A DNA stretch of 23,378 bases from Myxococcales bacterium (GTDB lineage Bacteria; Myxococcota; Myxococcia; Myxococcales; Myxococcaceae), in contig PMBV01000079.1 in NCBI GenBank assembly GCA_003153055.1, forward strand, positions 1 to 23,378, given 5' to 3'. Below the pieces are notes generated by a model. The model was not told where the DNA came from. It did no database searches and saw only the letters and a list, made by a program, of their open reading frames with translations. Within the stretch, counting starts at the first letter, position 1. Each line of letters starts with the position of its first letter. Below are positions 1 through 8,940 of the stretch, piece after piece. The position numbers and the translations under genes are program-made.

Positions 1-377
1 GCCTTGTTGATGGCCTCGAGCGAGGCACCGATGAGCCTCACTCCGTGCTTGGCGAGAATCCCCTGTTCGGCGAGGGCCTTGGCGAGGTTGAGCGCCGTCT
101 GGCCACCCATGGTGGGCAACAGCGAATCGGGGCGCTCTTGCTCGATGATGCGCTCCGCCGCCTCCACCGTGATGGGCTCGATGTACGTCCGGTGTGCGAA
201 CTCCGGATCGGTCATGATGGTGGCGGGGTTGGAGTTGAGGAGCACGACTTCGATCCCCTCCTCCTTCAGGGCCTTGATGGCCTGAGTTCCCGAGTAATCG
301 AATTCGCAAGCCTGACCGATGACGATGGGTCCGGATCCGATGAGGAGGACTTTCTTGATGTCCGGGCGACGTGGCAT
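1..377 (-). CDS. carB: Carbamoyl-phosphate synthase large subunit, N-terminal part (partial)
   Basis: The complement of this stretch reads from an ATG at 377 into a protein starting [20 protein letters not shown], the typical CarB start. It continues through the [10 protein letters not shown] and [10 protein letters not shown] motifs and the [10 protein letters not shown] motif, all from the first ATP-grasp half. CarB makes carbamoyl phosphate from bicarbonate, ammonia (delivered by CarA) and two ATP, in the cytoplasm, for arginine and pyrimidine synthesis. About 125 residues of a family-typical ~1,070 are present; the rest lies left of the window. No clear Shine-Dalgarno precedes the ATG, but the start matches the family start exactly. 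It is divergent from the kinase gene at 626 and shares its upstream region. The identification is very secure. Confidence 0.96.
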   Translation of the reverse strand, partial: MPRRPDIKKVLLIGSGPIVIGQACEFDYSGTQAIKALKEEGIEVVLLNSNPATIMTDPEFAHRTYIEPITVEAAERIIEQERPDSLLPTMGGQTALNLAKALAEQGILAKHGVRLIGASLEAINK

Positions 378-625
378 GGCGGGGGGCGTCATACGCGGCG
401 ACGGAGTGGGAGGAAAGCCGCAAACGACGGGCCACCTCAACCCCACTTGGCGTGGAATCGCGGGCTCTTGGCGTCCCCCTCAGGGTGAGCCTGAACCCGT
501 GGGTCGCAAGGGTTGCAGCGCAGCGGCCTTCTCGACCCCCTCGAGCCCGCCAACCGGGCAGACTCACGTCTCACCGGCACTCGGTCCAGGGCATGCAGCG
601 CTGGGCCCCCGACGAGGGGCGCTCG
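378..625. other. Divergent intergenic region carB / hybrid kinase
   Basis: This 248-bp stretch must hold the promoters of carB (leftward) and probably of the kinase (rightward). It is open in the kinase frame from 371, so a longer kinase N-terminus cannot be excluded by stops. The encoded peptide is Arg/Pro-rich and unlike a signalling domain, so I treat it as non-coding. I find no convincing -35/-10 or sigma-54 motif. Confidence 0.5.
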
Positions 626-3600
626 ATGACCGAAGGGCCAATCACGCAGGGCCGCAAGACTGCCCACCCCTGGGGAGTGCTGGGCCTTGCTCTGCCGCTG
701 CTGGTCGTGATGGTGGTGCCGTTCAGGCTGGGCCCGGCGATGAGCCCCTCGTCGTTTCTCTTGTTTCACTCCGTCATCGAGCTGCTCAGCGTCACGGTGA
801 GCCTGTCCATCTTCGGGGTGGAATGGCACTCGTTCAACCAGGCCGGGAGCCGGCGGAGCCTCTTTCTGGGGGTGGCCTTCCTCGCCATCGGGGTGCTCGA
901 CTTCGCGCACGCCTTCAGCTTCCCGGGGATGCCCGCGCTCGTCACCCCCGCCTCGCTGGAGAAGAGCCTGGTGTTTCGGGTGGCCGCGCGGGTGCTGACC
1001 GCCACGGCCTTTCTCGCCAGCCAGGCGGTCCGCTCCCCGACCTCTCGGCGCCTGGTGTCCGGGTGGGTCTTTCGCGTCGCCGTGTTCGCGATCGTCGTGA
1101 CGGTGGTGCTGGTACGCCCGCTGAGCCTCGCCGTGGACGACGGCTCGGCGCGCGTGCGAGTGGGCTGGGAGGCGGTCATCATCGGCACCTTCCTCGTCTC
1201 GCTGGGCGTGGCGTGGAAAGAGCGCCGTGAGGAGGCTGACCTCGCCCCCTTCCTCCCGGTGCCGGCGCTGGTCGGCTGCCTGCTGAGCGAGGTGGCCATG
1301 GTGCTCGAGCAAACACCGACCGACGGGTTTGGCGTGCTGGGGCACCTCTACAAGGCGGTCTCGTTCTACCTCATCTACCGCGGCGTGTTCGCGGCGGCGG
1401 TGGGCGAGCCGTACCAGCGGCTGTCCGATGCCCGGGCGCGGCTGTCCGTCGAGGTGGTGGGCCACGAGCGCGCCGAGGCCGAGCTCAGGGCGCTCAACGC
1501 CAACCTCGAGGATCGCACCGCCGAGCTGGGCCGCGACATCGTCTTCTGCCAGACGCTCGAGCGCGAGCTCAAGGACTCCAAGTCGTTCAGTGAGACCATC
1601 GTGCTCGAGTCACCGGTGGGCATCTCGGTGCATCGGGCCGATGGGCTGTGCATTCTGGCGAACGAGGCGCTGGCCCGCATCGTCGGCAGCGCCCGCGCCG
1701 AGCTCGAGGGCACCAACTTCAACCTCACCGAGTCGTGGCAACGTTCGGGCTGGGTCGACGGGGCGCGCGAGACCCTCGAGAGCGGCAGGCCCTTCCAGAC
1801 GAGCCTTCGGTTCACCTCGACCCGTGGACGGAGCCGGTGGCTCGAGGGCCAGATGCTGCGGGTGCTCATCAACGGGGCCCCGCACCTCTTGGTGCTGACC
1901 CTCGACGTGACCGATGCCCGCGTCACGGCCGAGGAGACCCGCCAGGCGAGAGATCGCCTGCAGCTCGCGACTGACGTGGCCGGCATCGGGGTATGGACCC
2001 AGAGCTTCGTCGACGGGCGCCTCTTTTGGGACGAGCGCACGTTCGACCTCTTCGGCGTGCCGCCCGACGAGCGCGGAGCCCTCAGCCCTCGCACCTGGAG
2101 AGACCGCTGCCACCCCGACGACCTCGCCCGCGCCGACGACGACCTGAGGAGCGGCCTCAAGAGCCGCGCTCCCTTCGGTAGCGAGTACCGGATTCTCCTG
2201 CCCTCGGGCCAGACGCGGCACGTGCAGCTGGCCGCCTTCGTCGAGCGAAACGCCGAGGGGCGCCCCCTCGAGGTGGTCGGCATCAGCCGCGACGTCACGC
2301 TCCAGCGCGAGCTCGAGCAAGGCCTGAGAGAGTCGAAGCAGTCCGCCGAGGCCGCCAACCGGGCCAAGGGCGACTTCTTGGCCAACATGAGCCACGAGAT
2401 TCGCACCCCACTCAACGCCGTCATCGGTCTCACCCAGCTGGTGCTCGACACCGAGGTGGGGGTGGTGCAGCGCCGGTACCTCGAGCGCATCCACGGCTCG
2501 TCGAAGACGCTGCTCGGCATCTTGAACGACATCCTCGACTACTCGAAGATCGACGCCGGTCGGCTCGACCTCGAGGCGGTGGACTTCGACCTCGACGAGC
2601 TGCTCCACAACACCATCGAGCTGTTCTCGCCCCTGGCCTTCGAGAAGGAGCTCGAGCTCGTCCTCGAGGTGGCGCCCGACGCCCCAGTGACGCTCAACGG
2701 CGACCCGCTGCGGGTGGGGCAGGTGCTCAACAACCTGGTGGGCAACGCCGTCAAGTTCACTGAGAAGGGCGAGGTGCACGTGCTGGTGTCCGCCGGGGCT
2801 GATGGGCGTGGGCTCGCGATGGCGGTCCGTGACACCGGCATTGGCATGACCGAGGCGCAGCTCGGCCGCTCGTTCCAGGCCTTCAGCCAGGCCGACACCT
2901 CGACCACCCGCAAGTTCGGCGGCACCGGCCTCGGGCTCACCATCTGTAAGCGGCTGGTCGATCTGATGAAGGGGACCATCTCAGTCGAGAGCATTCTGGG
3001 GCAGGGCAGCACCTTCCTTGTCACCTTGCCGCTGTGCCCCGCGAGCCCTCCCTCGGGGCTCCATCAGCCCAAAGAGCTCGAGCCCCGCCGGACACTGGTG
3101 GTGGATGATCACCCGGGGGCGCGAGGGGCCCTCGTCGGGCTGCTCCAGGCCTGGGCCTTCGAGGTGACCGCGGTCGGCTCGGCGGCCGAAGGGCTCGAGG
3201 CCCTCGAGCTCGCGACCAGCGGAGGTCGACCCTTCGAGCTGGTGCTGCTCGACTGGGGCATGCCGGGCATGGGCGGCCTCGACTTCGCCGAGCGGGCGCA
3301 GGAGCAAAGAGGGCCAGAGGCGGGCCTCTCGATGGTCATGCTGGTGCCGACCTTCGAGCGCGAGCGGGTGACCCGGGTCGCTCACGGCGCGGGCGTCGAC
3401 GCCACCCTCGAGAAGCCCGTGTCGCGAACCCGGCTGCTCAAGCTCCTGTGGGCACTGCAGGAGGGGACCCTCGAGCCAGGACCCACCCAGGCCGCCGGTT
3501 CCAAGCCTGGGCTGTTCGAGCGCGCCAAGGCGCTCCACGGGGCCCGGGTGCTGGTGGTGGAGGACAACACGACCAACCAGCTCGTCGCTCGGGGCCTGCT

Positions 3601-4552
3601 CGAGAAGATGGGCCTGGTCGTCGAGGTGGCGAGTGATGGCCTTGACGCGGTCGAGCGCGTCGCCGCCGAGGCCTTCGACGCGGTGCTGATGGATCTCCAG
3701 ATGCCCAAGGTCGACGGCCTCGAGGCGGCCCGGAGAATTCGCGCCACCGAGCGGGGACGTCGGCTCCCCATCATCGCGATGACGGCGGCGGCGATGAAGA
3801 AGGATCGCGAGGCCTCGGGCGCCGCGGGCATGAACGGCCACGTGGACAAGCCGGTCGACGCGGAGGATCTGCTCTCGGCGTTGATGGCCTGGGTCCCCGG
3901 GCGACGGGAGCCCCAGGGGCGGTCAGGGCCCGACCAAGCCCCGCCCGGCTCTGAGAGTCGAGCCGACTTCGACCCCGAAGCGACGCTCCGGCGGCTCGAC
4001 GGCGACACCACGCTGTTGAGACGTATCCTCGCCTCCTTCGAGTCGGAGGCCACCCAGATGGCGGCCGAGCTCAGGGCGGCCGTCGAGTCGAGCGACTGGC
4101 CGGTGGCTCGGAGCATTGCCCACAAGCTCAAAGGCACCGCGGCCAACGCCGGCGCCCGCGCCCTCGAGCGGCAGGTGGTCGAGCTCGACTGGGAGCTGAA
4201 GCATCGCCGTGGCCGTGGCCTCTGGGCAGTGGAAGAGAAGCTGCGGCGAGCGGTGCAGCACTGCCGCCGAGCGCTCGAGCAGCCGACGCCCCCGCGGGTT
4301 CCTCAGGTGAGCCGCGAGGTAGCGGAAGCCGCCCTGAGGGAGCTCGGTGCCTTGCTTGGCCGCCACCGCATCGTGCCCCTCGAGGTGCTGGAGCGGGCCG
4401 AGGCCGCGCAGGCATGGGGCGCCGACGCCGCCGCGGTGAAGGCCCTGGCGCAGGCGGTGGAGTCTTTCCGCTACCCCGAGGCGCAGACGGCCCTCGAGCG
4501 CGTTACAGCACAGATGGAGGCTGCTCGTGTCGAGTCCGCATCCCCTTCATAG
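626..4552 (+). CDS. MASE3 hybrid sensor histidine kinase (PAS-PAS-HisKA-HATPase-REC-REC-HPt)
   Basis: A 1,308-residue membrane hybrid kinase. Residues about 17-258 form a multi-helix MASE3-type sensor, recognised by FHSVIELLSV, FLGVAFLAIGVLDFAHAFSF and LGHLYKAVSFYLIYRGVF. A short coiled coil leads into PAS domains at about 321-431 and 443-561. The HisKA motif SHEIRTPLN carries the predicted phospho-His 590. The ATPase has N703/N707, DTGIGM (736-741) and GGTGLGL (765-771). Receiver 1 has D876 and receiver 2 D1023 (MDLQMP). The HPt carries H1166 in AHKLKGTAANAG, followed by an extra helical tail. Receiver 1 lacks the usual Thr/Ser after its fourth strand, so it may be weaker. The ATG at 626 follows GAGGGG with good spacing; an in-frame ATG at 593 is the alternative. 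The last 26 bases overlap the diguanylate cyclase gene, implying translational coupling and a His-Asp-His-Asp relay. The sensed ligand is unknown. Confidence 0.93.
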   Translation: MTEGPITQGRKTAHPWGVLGLALPLLVVMVVPFRLGPAMSPSSFLLFHSVIELLSVTVSLSIFGVEWHSFNQAGSRRSLFLGVAFLAIGVLDFAHAFSFPGMPALVTPASLEKSLVFRVAARVLTATAFLASQAVRSPTSRRLVSGWVFRVAVFAIVVTVVLVRPLSLAVDDGSARVRVGWEAVIIGTFLVSLGVAWKERREEADLAPFLPVPALVGCLLSEVAMVLEQTPTDGFGVLGHLYKAVSFYLIYRGVFAAAVGEPYQRLSDARARLSVEVVGHERAEAELRALNANLEDRTAELGRDIVFCQTLERELKDSKSFSETIVLESPVGISVHRADGLCILANEALARIVGSARAELEGTNFNLTESWQRSGWVDGARETLESGRPFQTSLRFTSTRGRSRWLEGQMLRVLINGAPHLLVLTLDVTDARVTAEETRQARDRLQLATDVAGIGVWTQSFVDGRLFWDERTFDLFGVPPDERGALSPRTWRDRCHPDDLARADDDLRSGLKSRAPFGSEYRILLPSGQTRHVQLAAFVERNAEGRPLEVVGISRDVTLQRELEQGLRESKQSAEAANRAKGDFLANMSHEIRTPLNAVIGLTQLVLDTEVGVVQRRYLERIHGSSKTLLGILNDILDYSKIDAGRLDLEAVDFDLDELLHNTIELFSPLAFEKELELVLEVAPDAPVTLNGDPLRVGQVLNNLVGNAVKFTEKGEVHVLVSAGADGRGLAMAVRDTGIGMTEAQLGRSFQAFSQADTSTTRKFGGTGLGLTICKRLVDLMKGTISVESILGQGSTFLVTLPLCPASPPSGLHQPKELEPRRTLVVDDHPGARGALVGLLQAWAFEVTAVGSAAEGLEALELATSGGRPFELVLLDWGMPGMGGLDFAERAQEQRGPEAGLSMVMLVPTFERERVTRVAHGAGVDATLEKPVSRTRLLKLLWALQEGTLEPGPTQAAGSKPGLFERAKALHGARVLVVEDNTTNQLVARGLLEKMGLVVEVASDGLDAVERVAAEAFDAVLMDLQMPKVDGLEAARRIRATERGRRLPIIAMTAAAMKKDREASGAAGMNGHVDKPVDAEDLLSALMAWVPGRREPQGRSGPDQAPPGSESRADFDPEATLRRLDGDTTLLRRILASFESEATQMAAELRAAVESSDWPVARSIAHKLKGTAANAGARALERQVVELDWELKHRRGRGLWAVEEKLRRAVQHCRRALEQPTPPRVPQVSREVAEAALRELGALLGRHRIVPLEVLERAEAAQAWGADAAAVKALAQAVESFRYPEAQTALERVTAQMEAARVESASPS

Positions 4553-5477
4553 TCGTCCACAGGTGCTGGTGGTGGACGACTCCCCCTCGAGCCTGAGGAC
4601 TTTGGGAGAGATCCTCTCGCCGGATCACGACGTGATGGTGGCCACCACCGGTCAGGCGGCCCTGGAGATCGCCCGCCAGATGCAGCCCCTCGACCTCATT
4701 CTCCTCGACGTCATGATGCCGGGGCTCGACGGGCACGCGGTGTGCCGGGCGCTCAAGGAAGACGACTCGGCTCGCCGGGTGCCCATCATCTTCGTCACCG
4801 CGCTCATGGGCCCGGAGGCCGAGGCGAGGGGCTTCGACATGGGCGCTGTCGACTACATCACCAAGCCCTTCTCGGCGCCGGTGGTCCGGGCCAGGGTGAG
4901 GACCCACGTCACGCTGAAGCGGCGCAGCGACCTCTTGGAGAACCTCGCCTTCCTGGACGGCCTCACCGGTATCGCCAACCGGCGGCAATTCGACGAGCAC
5001 CTCGAGCGAGAGTGGCGGCGGCTCACCCGGCGCAGCGCGCCCCTGTCACTGCTGATGATCGACATCGACCACTTCAAGGGGCTCAACGACCATTACGGCC
5101 ATGGCTACGGCGACGACTGCCTGAGGCGGGTGGCGGGAGCGCTCGCTGACGTCGCCCGCCGCTCGGGTGACCTCCCGGCGCGTTATGGAGGCGAGGAGTT
5201 CGCCGTGGTGTTGCCCGACACGGGCACCGACGGAGCGCTGACCGTGGCCGAGAAGATTCGCGCGGCGGTCGAGGCCCTGCGGCTGCCGCACGTCGCCTCG
5301 AGGGTTGCGGGGCACGTCACCGTCAGCGTCGGCGTGGCGGGGGGCATCCCTCGACACCGAGGCACGCCCCGTGAGCTGGTGAACGCGGCCGATCGCGCGC
5401 TCTACCGGGCCAAGTCTTCAGGCAGAAACCGAATTCATGGCGAGCCCTCCGAGGACGCCTCCCTCGACGAGCACTGA
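4527..5477 (+). CDS. Response regulator diguanylate cyclase (REC-GGDEF, PleD-like)
   Basis: A 316-residue cytoplasmic protein. The receiver (about 11-130) has acidic residues D17/D18, phosphoacceptor D61 in LILLDVMMPG, T91 and K113. The GGDEF domain (about 137-304) has the metal Asp 179 in MIDIDHFKGLND and an intact GGEEF at 221-225. The product-inhibition I-site RSGD (212-215) sits five residues before GGEEF, as in PleD. It should therefore make c-di-GMP from two GTP, with activity stimulated by phosphorylation and limited by product. The GTG start at 4527 lies inside the 3' end of the kinase gene, so its translation is probably coupled. The upstream kinase's HPt domain is the natural phosphodonor (inference). 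There is no PilZ or EAL partner nearby to show the output behaviour. Confidence 0.95.
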   Translation: MSSPHPLHSRPQVLVVDDSPSSLRTLGEILSPDHDVMVATTGQAALEIARQMQPLDLILLDVMMPGLDGHAVCRALKEDDSARRVPIIFVTALMGPEAEARGFDMGAVDYITKPFSAPVVRARVRTHVTLKRRSDLLENLAFLDGLTGIANRRQFDEHLEREWRRLTRRSAPLSLLMIDIDHFKGLNDHYGHGYGDDCLRRVAGALADVARRSGDLPARYGGEEFAVVLPDTGTDGALTVAEKIRAAVEALRLPHVASRVAGHVTVSVGVAGGIPRHRGTPRELVNAADRALYRAKSSGRNRIHGEPSEDASLDEH

Positions 5478-5557
5478 GCGCTGTCGGTCGCCGGGTGGTG
5501 GAGCGCCCCGCCTCGAGGTGCTATCCGTCGGCCCTCGCCTGCCACCAAGGATGCCCC

Positions 5558-6727
5558 ATGAACGAGCTCCGACTCCGCTACGGCTGCAACCCCCACCAAA
5601 ACCCGGCCCGGGTCTTCGTTCGCGACCGAGCGCTCCCCATGAAGGTGCTGTCGGGCTCGCCCGGCTACATCAACCTGCTCGACGCGCTCAATGCCTGGCA
5701 GTTGGTGAGAGAGCTCAAGGCCAGCCTGGGGCTGCCCGCGGCGGCCTCGTTCAAGCACGTCAGCCCTGCCGGTGCAGCGGTGAGCGTGCCGATGAGCGAG
5801 GTGGTCAAGCGCGCCTCGTTCGTGGAGGATCTCGAGCTGTCTCCACTGGCCACGGCCTATGCCCGCGCCCGCGGAGCCGATCGCCTGTGCTCGTTCGGTG
5901 ACTGGGCGGCGATGTCCGAGGTCGTCGATGTTTCGACGGCGAACATCTTGAAGCGAGAGGTCTCCGACGGCGTCATCGCGCCGGGGTTCGAGCCGGAGGC
6001 GCTCGAGATTCTCAAGACCAAGCGCAAGGGCTCGTACTGCGTCATTGAGGTGGACCCGAGCTGGGAGGCGCCCGAGCTGGAGACCCGGGAGGTCTTCGGC
6101 GTCTCCTTCGAGCAGCGTCGCAACACGGTGGTGCCCAACGCCGAGCACCTCGCCAAGGTCGTCACCCGGAACCAGACCATCCCCGAGGCGGCCAAGCGGG
6201 ACCTCTTGCTGGCCCTCATCACCCTCAAGTACACGCAGTCGAACTCGGTGTGCCTGGCCTATGAGGGGCAGGCCATCGGCATCGGGGCCGGTCAGCAGTC
6301 TCGGGTGCATTGCACTCGGCTGGCCTCGTCCAAGGCTGACCGCTGGTTCCTCCGCCAGCATCCGGCGGTCCTGGCGCTCCAGTTCCGCGCCGACGTGGGC
6401 CGCCCCGAGCGCACCAACGCCATCGATCTCTACCTCGAAGACTCGCTGTCCGCGGCCGAGGAGAAGGCCTGGCTCGAGTACTTCGAGAAGGTCCCCACGC
6501 GCCTGACCGCGGCCCAGAAGCGCGAGTGGCTCTCGGCGCAGAAGGGCGTGAGCCTCGCGTCCGACGCCTTCTTGCCGTTCCGAGACAACGTCGACCGCGC
6601 CTCGCAGAGCGGGGTGAGCTACCTGTCGCAGCCCGGTGGCTCGGTGCGCGACGACCTCGTCATTCAGGCGGCCGACGAGTACGGCATGGCGATGGCGTTC
6701 TCCGGGCTGAGGCTTTTCCACCACTGA
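5558..6727 (+). CDS. Stand-alone AICAR formyltransferase domain protein (PurH C-terminal type)
   Basis: A 389-residue protein matching the AICAR transformylase half of PurH. It transfers formyl from 10-formyl-THF to AICAR, giving FAICAR, the penultimate step of IMP synthesis. Motifs seen are RYGCNPHQNP near the start, SFKHVSPAGAA with the catalytic Lys66-His67 pair, the TQSNSVCLAYEGQAIGIGAG loop, and DAFLPFRDNVDRA near the C-terminus. The IMP cyclohydrolase (MGS-like) domain found at the N-terminus of bifunctional PurH is absent. The length is normal for the monofunctional form. The ATG at 5558 follows AAGG (5547-5550) with 7 bases spacing. A bifunctional PurH or separate cyclohydrolase must exist elsewhere if this protein serves purine synthesis; it could be a paralog. 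It follows the cyclase gene by 80 bp on the same strand. Confidence 0.92.
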   Translation: MNELRLRYGCNPHQNPARVFVRDRALPMKVLSGSPGYINLLDALNAWQLVRELKASLGLPAAASFKHVSPAGAAVSVPMSEVVKRASFVEDLELSPLATAYARARGADRLCSFGDWAAMSEVVDVSTANILKREVSDGVIAPGFEPEALEILKTKRKGSYCVIEVDPSWEAPELETREVFGVSFEQRRNTVVPNAEHLAKVVTRNQTIPEAAKRDLLLALITLKYTQSNSVCLAYEGQAIGIGAGQQSRVHCTRLASSKADRWFLRQHPAVLALQFRADVGRPERTNAIDLYLEDSLSAAEEKAWLEYFEKVPTRLTAAQKREWLSAQKGVSLASDAFLPFRDNVDRASQSGVSYLSQPGGSVRDDLVIQAADEYGMAMAFSGLRLFHH

Positions 6728-6733
6728 GCTCGG

Positions 6734-6749
6734 TGGCCGGCGCCGGCCA
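6734..6749 (+). terminator. 16-bp perfect GC palindrome after the AICAR formyltransferase gene
   Basis: TGGCCGGCGCCGGCCA begins 6 bases after the stop codon. As RNA it can fold into a short GC stem with a GCGC loop. No T-run follows, so intrinsic termination is uncertain. It may instead protect the mRNA 3' end or be incidental. Confidence 0.35.
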
Positions 6750-6857
6750 GCGAGACGCGCTTTCAGAGAAGGCGACACACCAACGACGTGCTCGACGATG
6801 CCGTGTCCCGTCTCTGTGGGGCCGAGGCTGGCGTGGCGGCTGCAGGGGACTTTCCGG

Positions 6858-7604
6858 ATGCGGATCTTCCGAGGCCTCGTGGCCGCGTTCACCGTGTGCG
6901 TAGGGCTCGTCGCCGTGCCATTCGGCGTCGTGTCAGTTCTGTACGTCTGGGTCCTCGATGAGCTGGACTTGCCTCAGCCTCCTGCCGGTCAGTCTCTCAC
7001 GCGAACCCAGCAGATCGAGCTGTGGACGGCCAACGGCGGAGAGGCGGAGGTGTTCGAGGTCGAGCGTCAGTACCCCTGGACTCCTTTCTTGGATGTGGTG
7101 ATCCAGAAGAGCTCACTCCCTCGCGCTGAGGCCCCACTGGTCTGGAGTGTCGCACGGCAGTCGCTCAAGGCCCGCGGCCGGATGCCGATGGGCTGGTGGC
7201 ACTTGCGAGGCGTGGCCCTGTCTATCTGGGTGACCCGGCACTGGTCGGCCGCTGACCTCGTCAACGAGCTGGCAAGGACGCAGTTTCTCGGTCGTTCGGC
7301 CAAAGGCGTCGAGGCTGGCGCGTCGGCCTACTTCGGCCGGTCCTTCTCGGCGCTCGAGCTTCACCAGCGCGCGCTCCTGCAGGGGCTCGCGGTGAACCCA
7401 AGCGGGCGTGAGCCTCACTGTTACCCCGAACGGGCGAGGAAGGCACGGAGCGCGGTGCTCAATCGCTGGCGCTCGCAGCGGCTCCTCACGACTGCCGAGG
7501 CCGAGGCAGCCGCGACCCAGGCACTCGATGTCGTGCCGCTTTCCCGTCCGTGTGAAGAGCGACGCGCAGACGAGGTGTCGCGTTCCCCGCCGTCGGGGGA
7601 GTGA
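6858..7604 (+). CDS. Membrane-anchored GT51-like (peptidoglycan transglycosylase-related) protein, probably non-catalytic
   Basis: A 248-residue protein with one N-terminal membrane helix (about 6-31). Residues 115-212 align by eye with the C-terminal part of the GT51 peptidoglycan glycosyltransferase fold: the helix with RHWSAADLVNELARTQFLG, then KGVEAGASAYFGRSFSALEL, then RALLQGLAVNPSGREP and the closing Arg-rich helix. In active GT51 enzymes the catalytic Glu lies in an EDxxFxxHxG motif, followed by a QGGSTITQQ-like segment. Neither is visible here; the region before residue 115 is short and divergent. I infer a pseudo-enzyme or scaffold at the periplasmic face, or a very divergent enzyme. 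The ATG at 6858 follows AGGGGA (6844-6849), which decides the start over 6798. It lies between the formyltransferase and exporter genes with no obvious functional link. Confidence 0.7.
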   Translation: MRIFRGLVAAFTVCVGLVAVPFGVVSVLYVWVLDELDLPQPPAGQSLTRTQQIELWTANGGEAEVFEVERQYPWTPFLDVVIQKSSLPRAEAPLVWSVARQSLKARGRMPMGWWHLRGVALSIWVTRHWSAADLVNELARTQFLGRSAKGVEAGASAYFGRSFSALELHQRALLQGLAVNPSGREPHCYPERARKARSAVLNRWRSQRLLTTAEAEAAATQALDVVPLSRPCEERRADEVSRSPPSGE

Positions 7605-7695
7605 GCCGATCGTCAAGGCTGGCCTCTCACCAGGTTTCGTGGTTCACGTCGCGCGAGCCCCGCCGTCAGGTCTTGCGGGTGTCGAGTGTCCGCCC

Positions 7696-8940
7696 ATGAG
7701 GGCCACGACAGAAAGCGAGCCGACAGCGGTGGGCCAACCAGCAGAGGTTTCGGGTCGTCGTCGTGCCACCCTGGGGCTCGGCGCGCTCGCGTTCGGCCAC
7801 CTCGCCGTCGACTGCTGCACCGGCATCTTTCCCGTCTACAAGACGCTCGCCCACCTCGACCTCCACTTCGCCGGGGTGGTCGCCACCGTTGCGGGCGTCT
7901 TATCGAACGCCCTCCAGCTCGGCTTCGGCGCGCTGGCTGACCGCGGCCACTCCCGCGCGCTCCTGGTGCTCGGCACGCTGGGGGCCGGGGCGGTGGTGTT
8001 CGCCCCCTTCGTCGAGCAGTCGGGGCTGACGTTCGCGCTCGTTCTCGCCACCAGCATCGGCTCAGCCGCCTTTCACCCGGTGGCGGCGGGCGCCACGGGC
8101 GAGCTCTCCCAGAAACGGGCTGGGCTCTTGCTGGCCCTGTTTCTCTCCGGGGGCTACGTCGGCTACTCGCTCTCCCAGCTCGCCTTCACCGCGCTCTTCC
8201 GGCGCTCGGTCACCTGGGCGCTCTTCATCGTTCCTGCCCTCGCGGCCCTCGCCCTGCTGCGTTTCGGTGACATCCGCCGGCACTCCGCCGACGCGGCTCC
8301 ACCACAACCGTTGCAGAGCGCGTGGCGTTCCTTGGTTCCACTCTTCGCCGTGCAGGCGTTGGCAGCCACCGTCAACGTCTCGCTTGTCTTCCTCTTGCCA
8401 GACCTCTTGCTCGAGCTGCACGCCCCCGCTTGGGCCGCCGAGGGTGGAGGGCACTTCGCTCTGGTGGCGGGGGGCGCGCTGGCGCTCCTGCCCGCGGGGC
8501 ACGCCGCGGACCGCTTCGGTGCCCGAGGCGTCTTGGGAGCCGCCCTGGTGCTCGCTGGGCTGTGCCTCTCGCTGGTCCTCGGTGCCCACCTTGCCCCGAT
8601 GACGTTGATGCTGACGCTCACCGCCTTCGGCGCCTTCATCAGCGCGTCCAACGTGGTGGCTGTCTCGTCTGGGAATCGGCTCGCTCCAGGGCGGGGCGCG
8701 GGCGTCAGCGCGCTCCTCATGGGGCTGCCGTGGGCGCTGGCTGCGCTCGGGCCGCTGGTGGCGGGAACGCTGGCCGACCCGCGGAGCTCGGGGACGCCGT
8801 CGTCGGCTCTCGCCTGGGTGGGCGCGTGTCTCCCGCTCGCATTCGCCGCGGCGTTGACCGTGCCCCGGCTGAGCAGCCACCTGGGGCCGGCGGCCTCCGG
8901 AGGGGCCCTCGAGGCGCCGTCGGTGTCTCCACGCGCTTGA
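7696..8940 (+). CDS. MFS transporter, fosmidomycin-resistance (Fsr)-like
   Basis: A 414-residue inner-membrane protein with about 11-12 hydrophobic helices. It resembles the Fsr-like branch of the major facilitator superfamily: GHLAVDCCTGIFPVYKTL in helix 1, FGALADRGHSRALLVLG at the helix 2-3 loop, FHPVAAGATGELSQKRAG, and LFLSGGYVGYSLSQLAF. Members export small drugs by proton antiport; the substrate here cannot be told. The frame is open upstream to 7408 but that part overlaps the preceding gene. The ATG at 7696, just before a polar N-terminus, fits the family start, although its Shine-Dalgarno is weak. It ends the rightward gene series and converges on the capA-like gene across a 522-bp gap. 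Confidence 0.85.
   Translation: MRATTESEPTAVGQPAEVSGRRRATLGLGALAFGHLAVDCCTGIFPVYKTLAHLDLHFAGVVATVAGVLSNALQLGFGALADRGHSRALLVLGTLGAGAVVFAPFVEQSGLTFALVLATSIGSAAFHPVAAGATGELSQKRAGLLLALFLSGGYVGYSLSQLAFTALFRRSVTWALFIVPALAALALLRFGDIRRHSADAAPPQPLQSAWRSLVPLFAVQALAATVNVSLVFLLPDLLLELHAPAWAAEGGGHFALVAGGALALLPAGHAADRFGARGVLGAALVLAGLCLSLVLGAHLAPMTLMLTLTAFGAFISASNVVAVSSGNRLAPGRGAGVSALLMGLPWALAALGPLVAGTLADPRSSGTPSSALAWVGACLPLAFAAALTVPRLSSHLGPAASGGALEAPSVSPRA

Noticed and set aside
5435..6892. Long minus-strand open frame opposite the AICAR formyltransferase gene
   Set aside because: No family pattern, and the plus strand carries unambiguous enzyme motifs.
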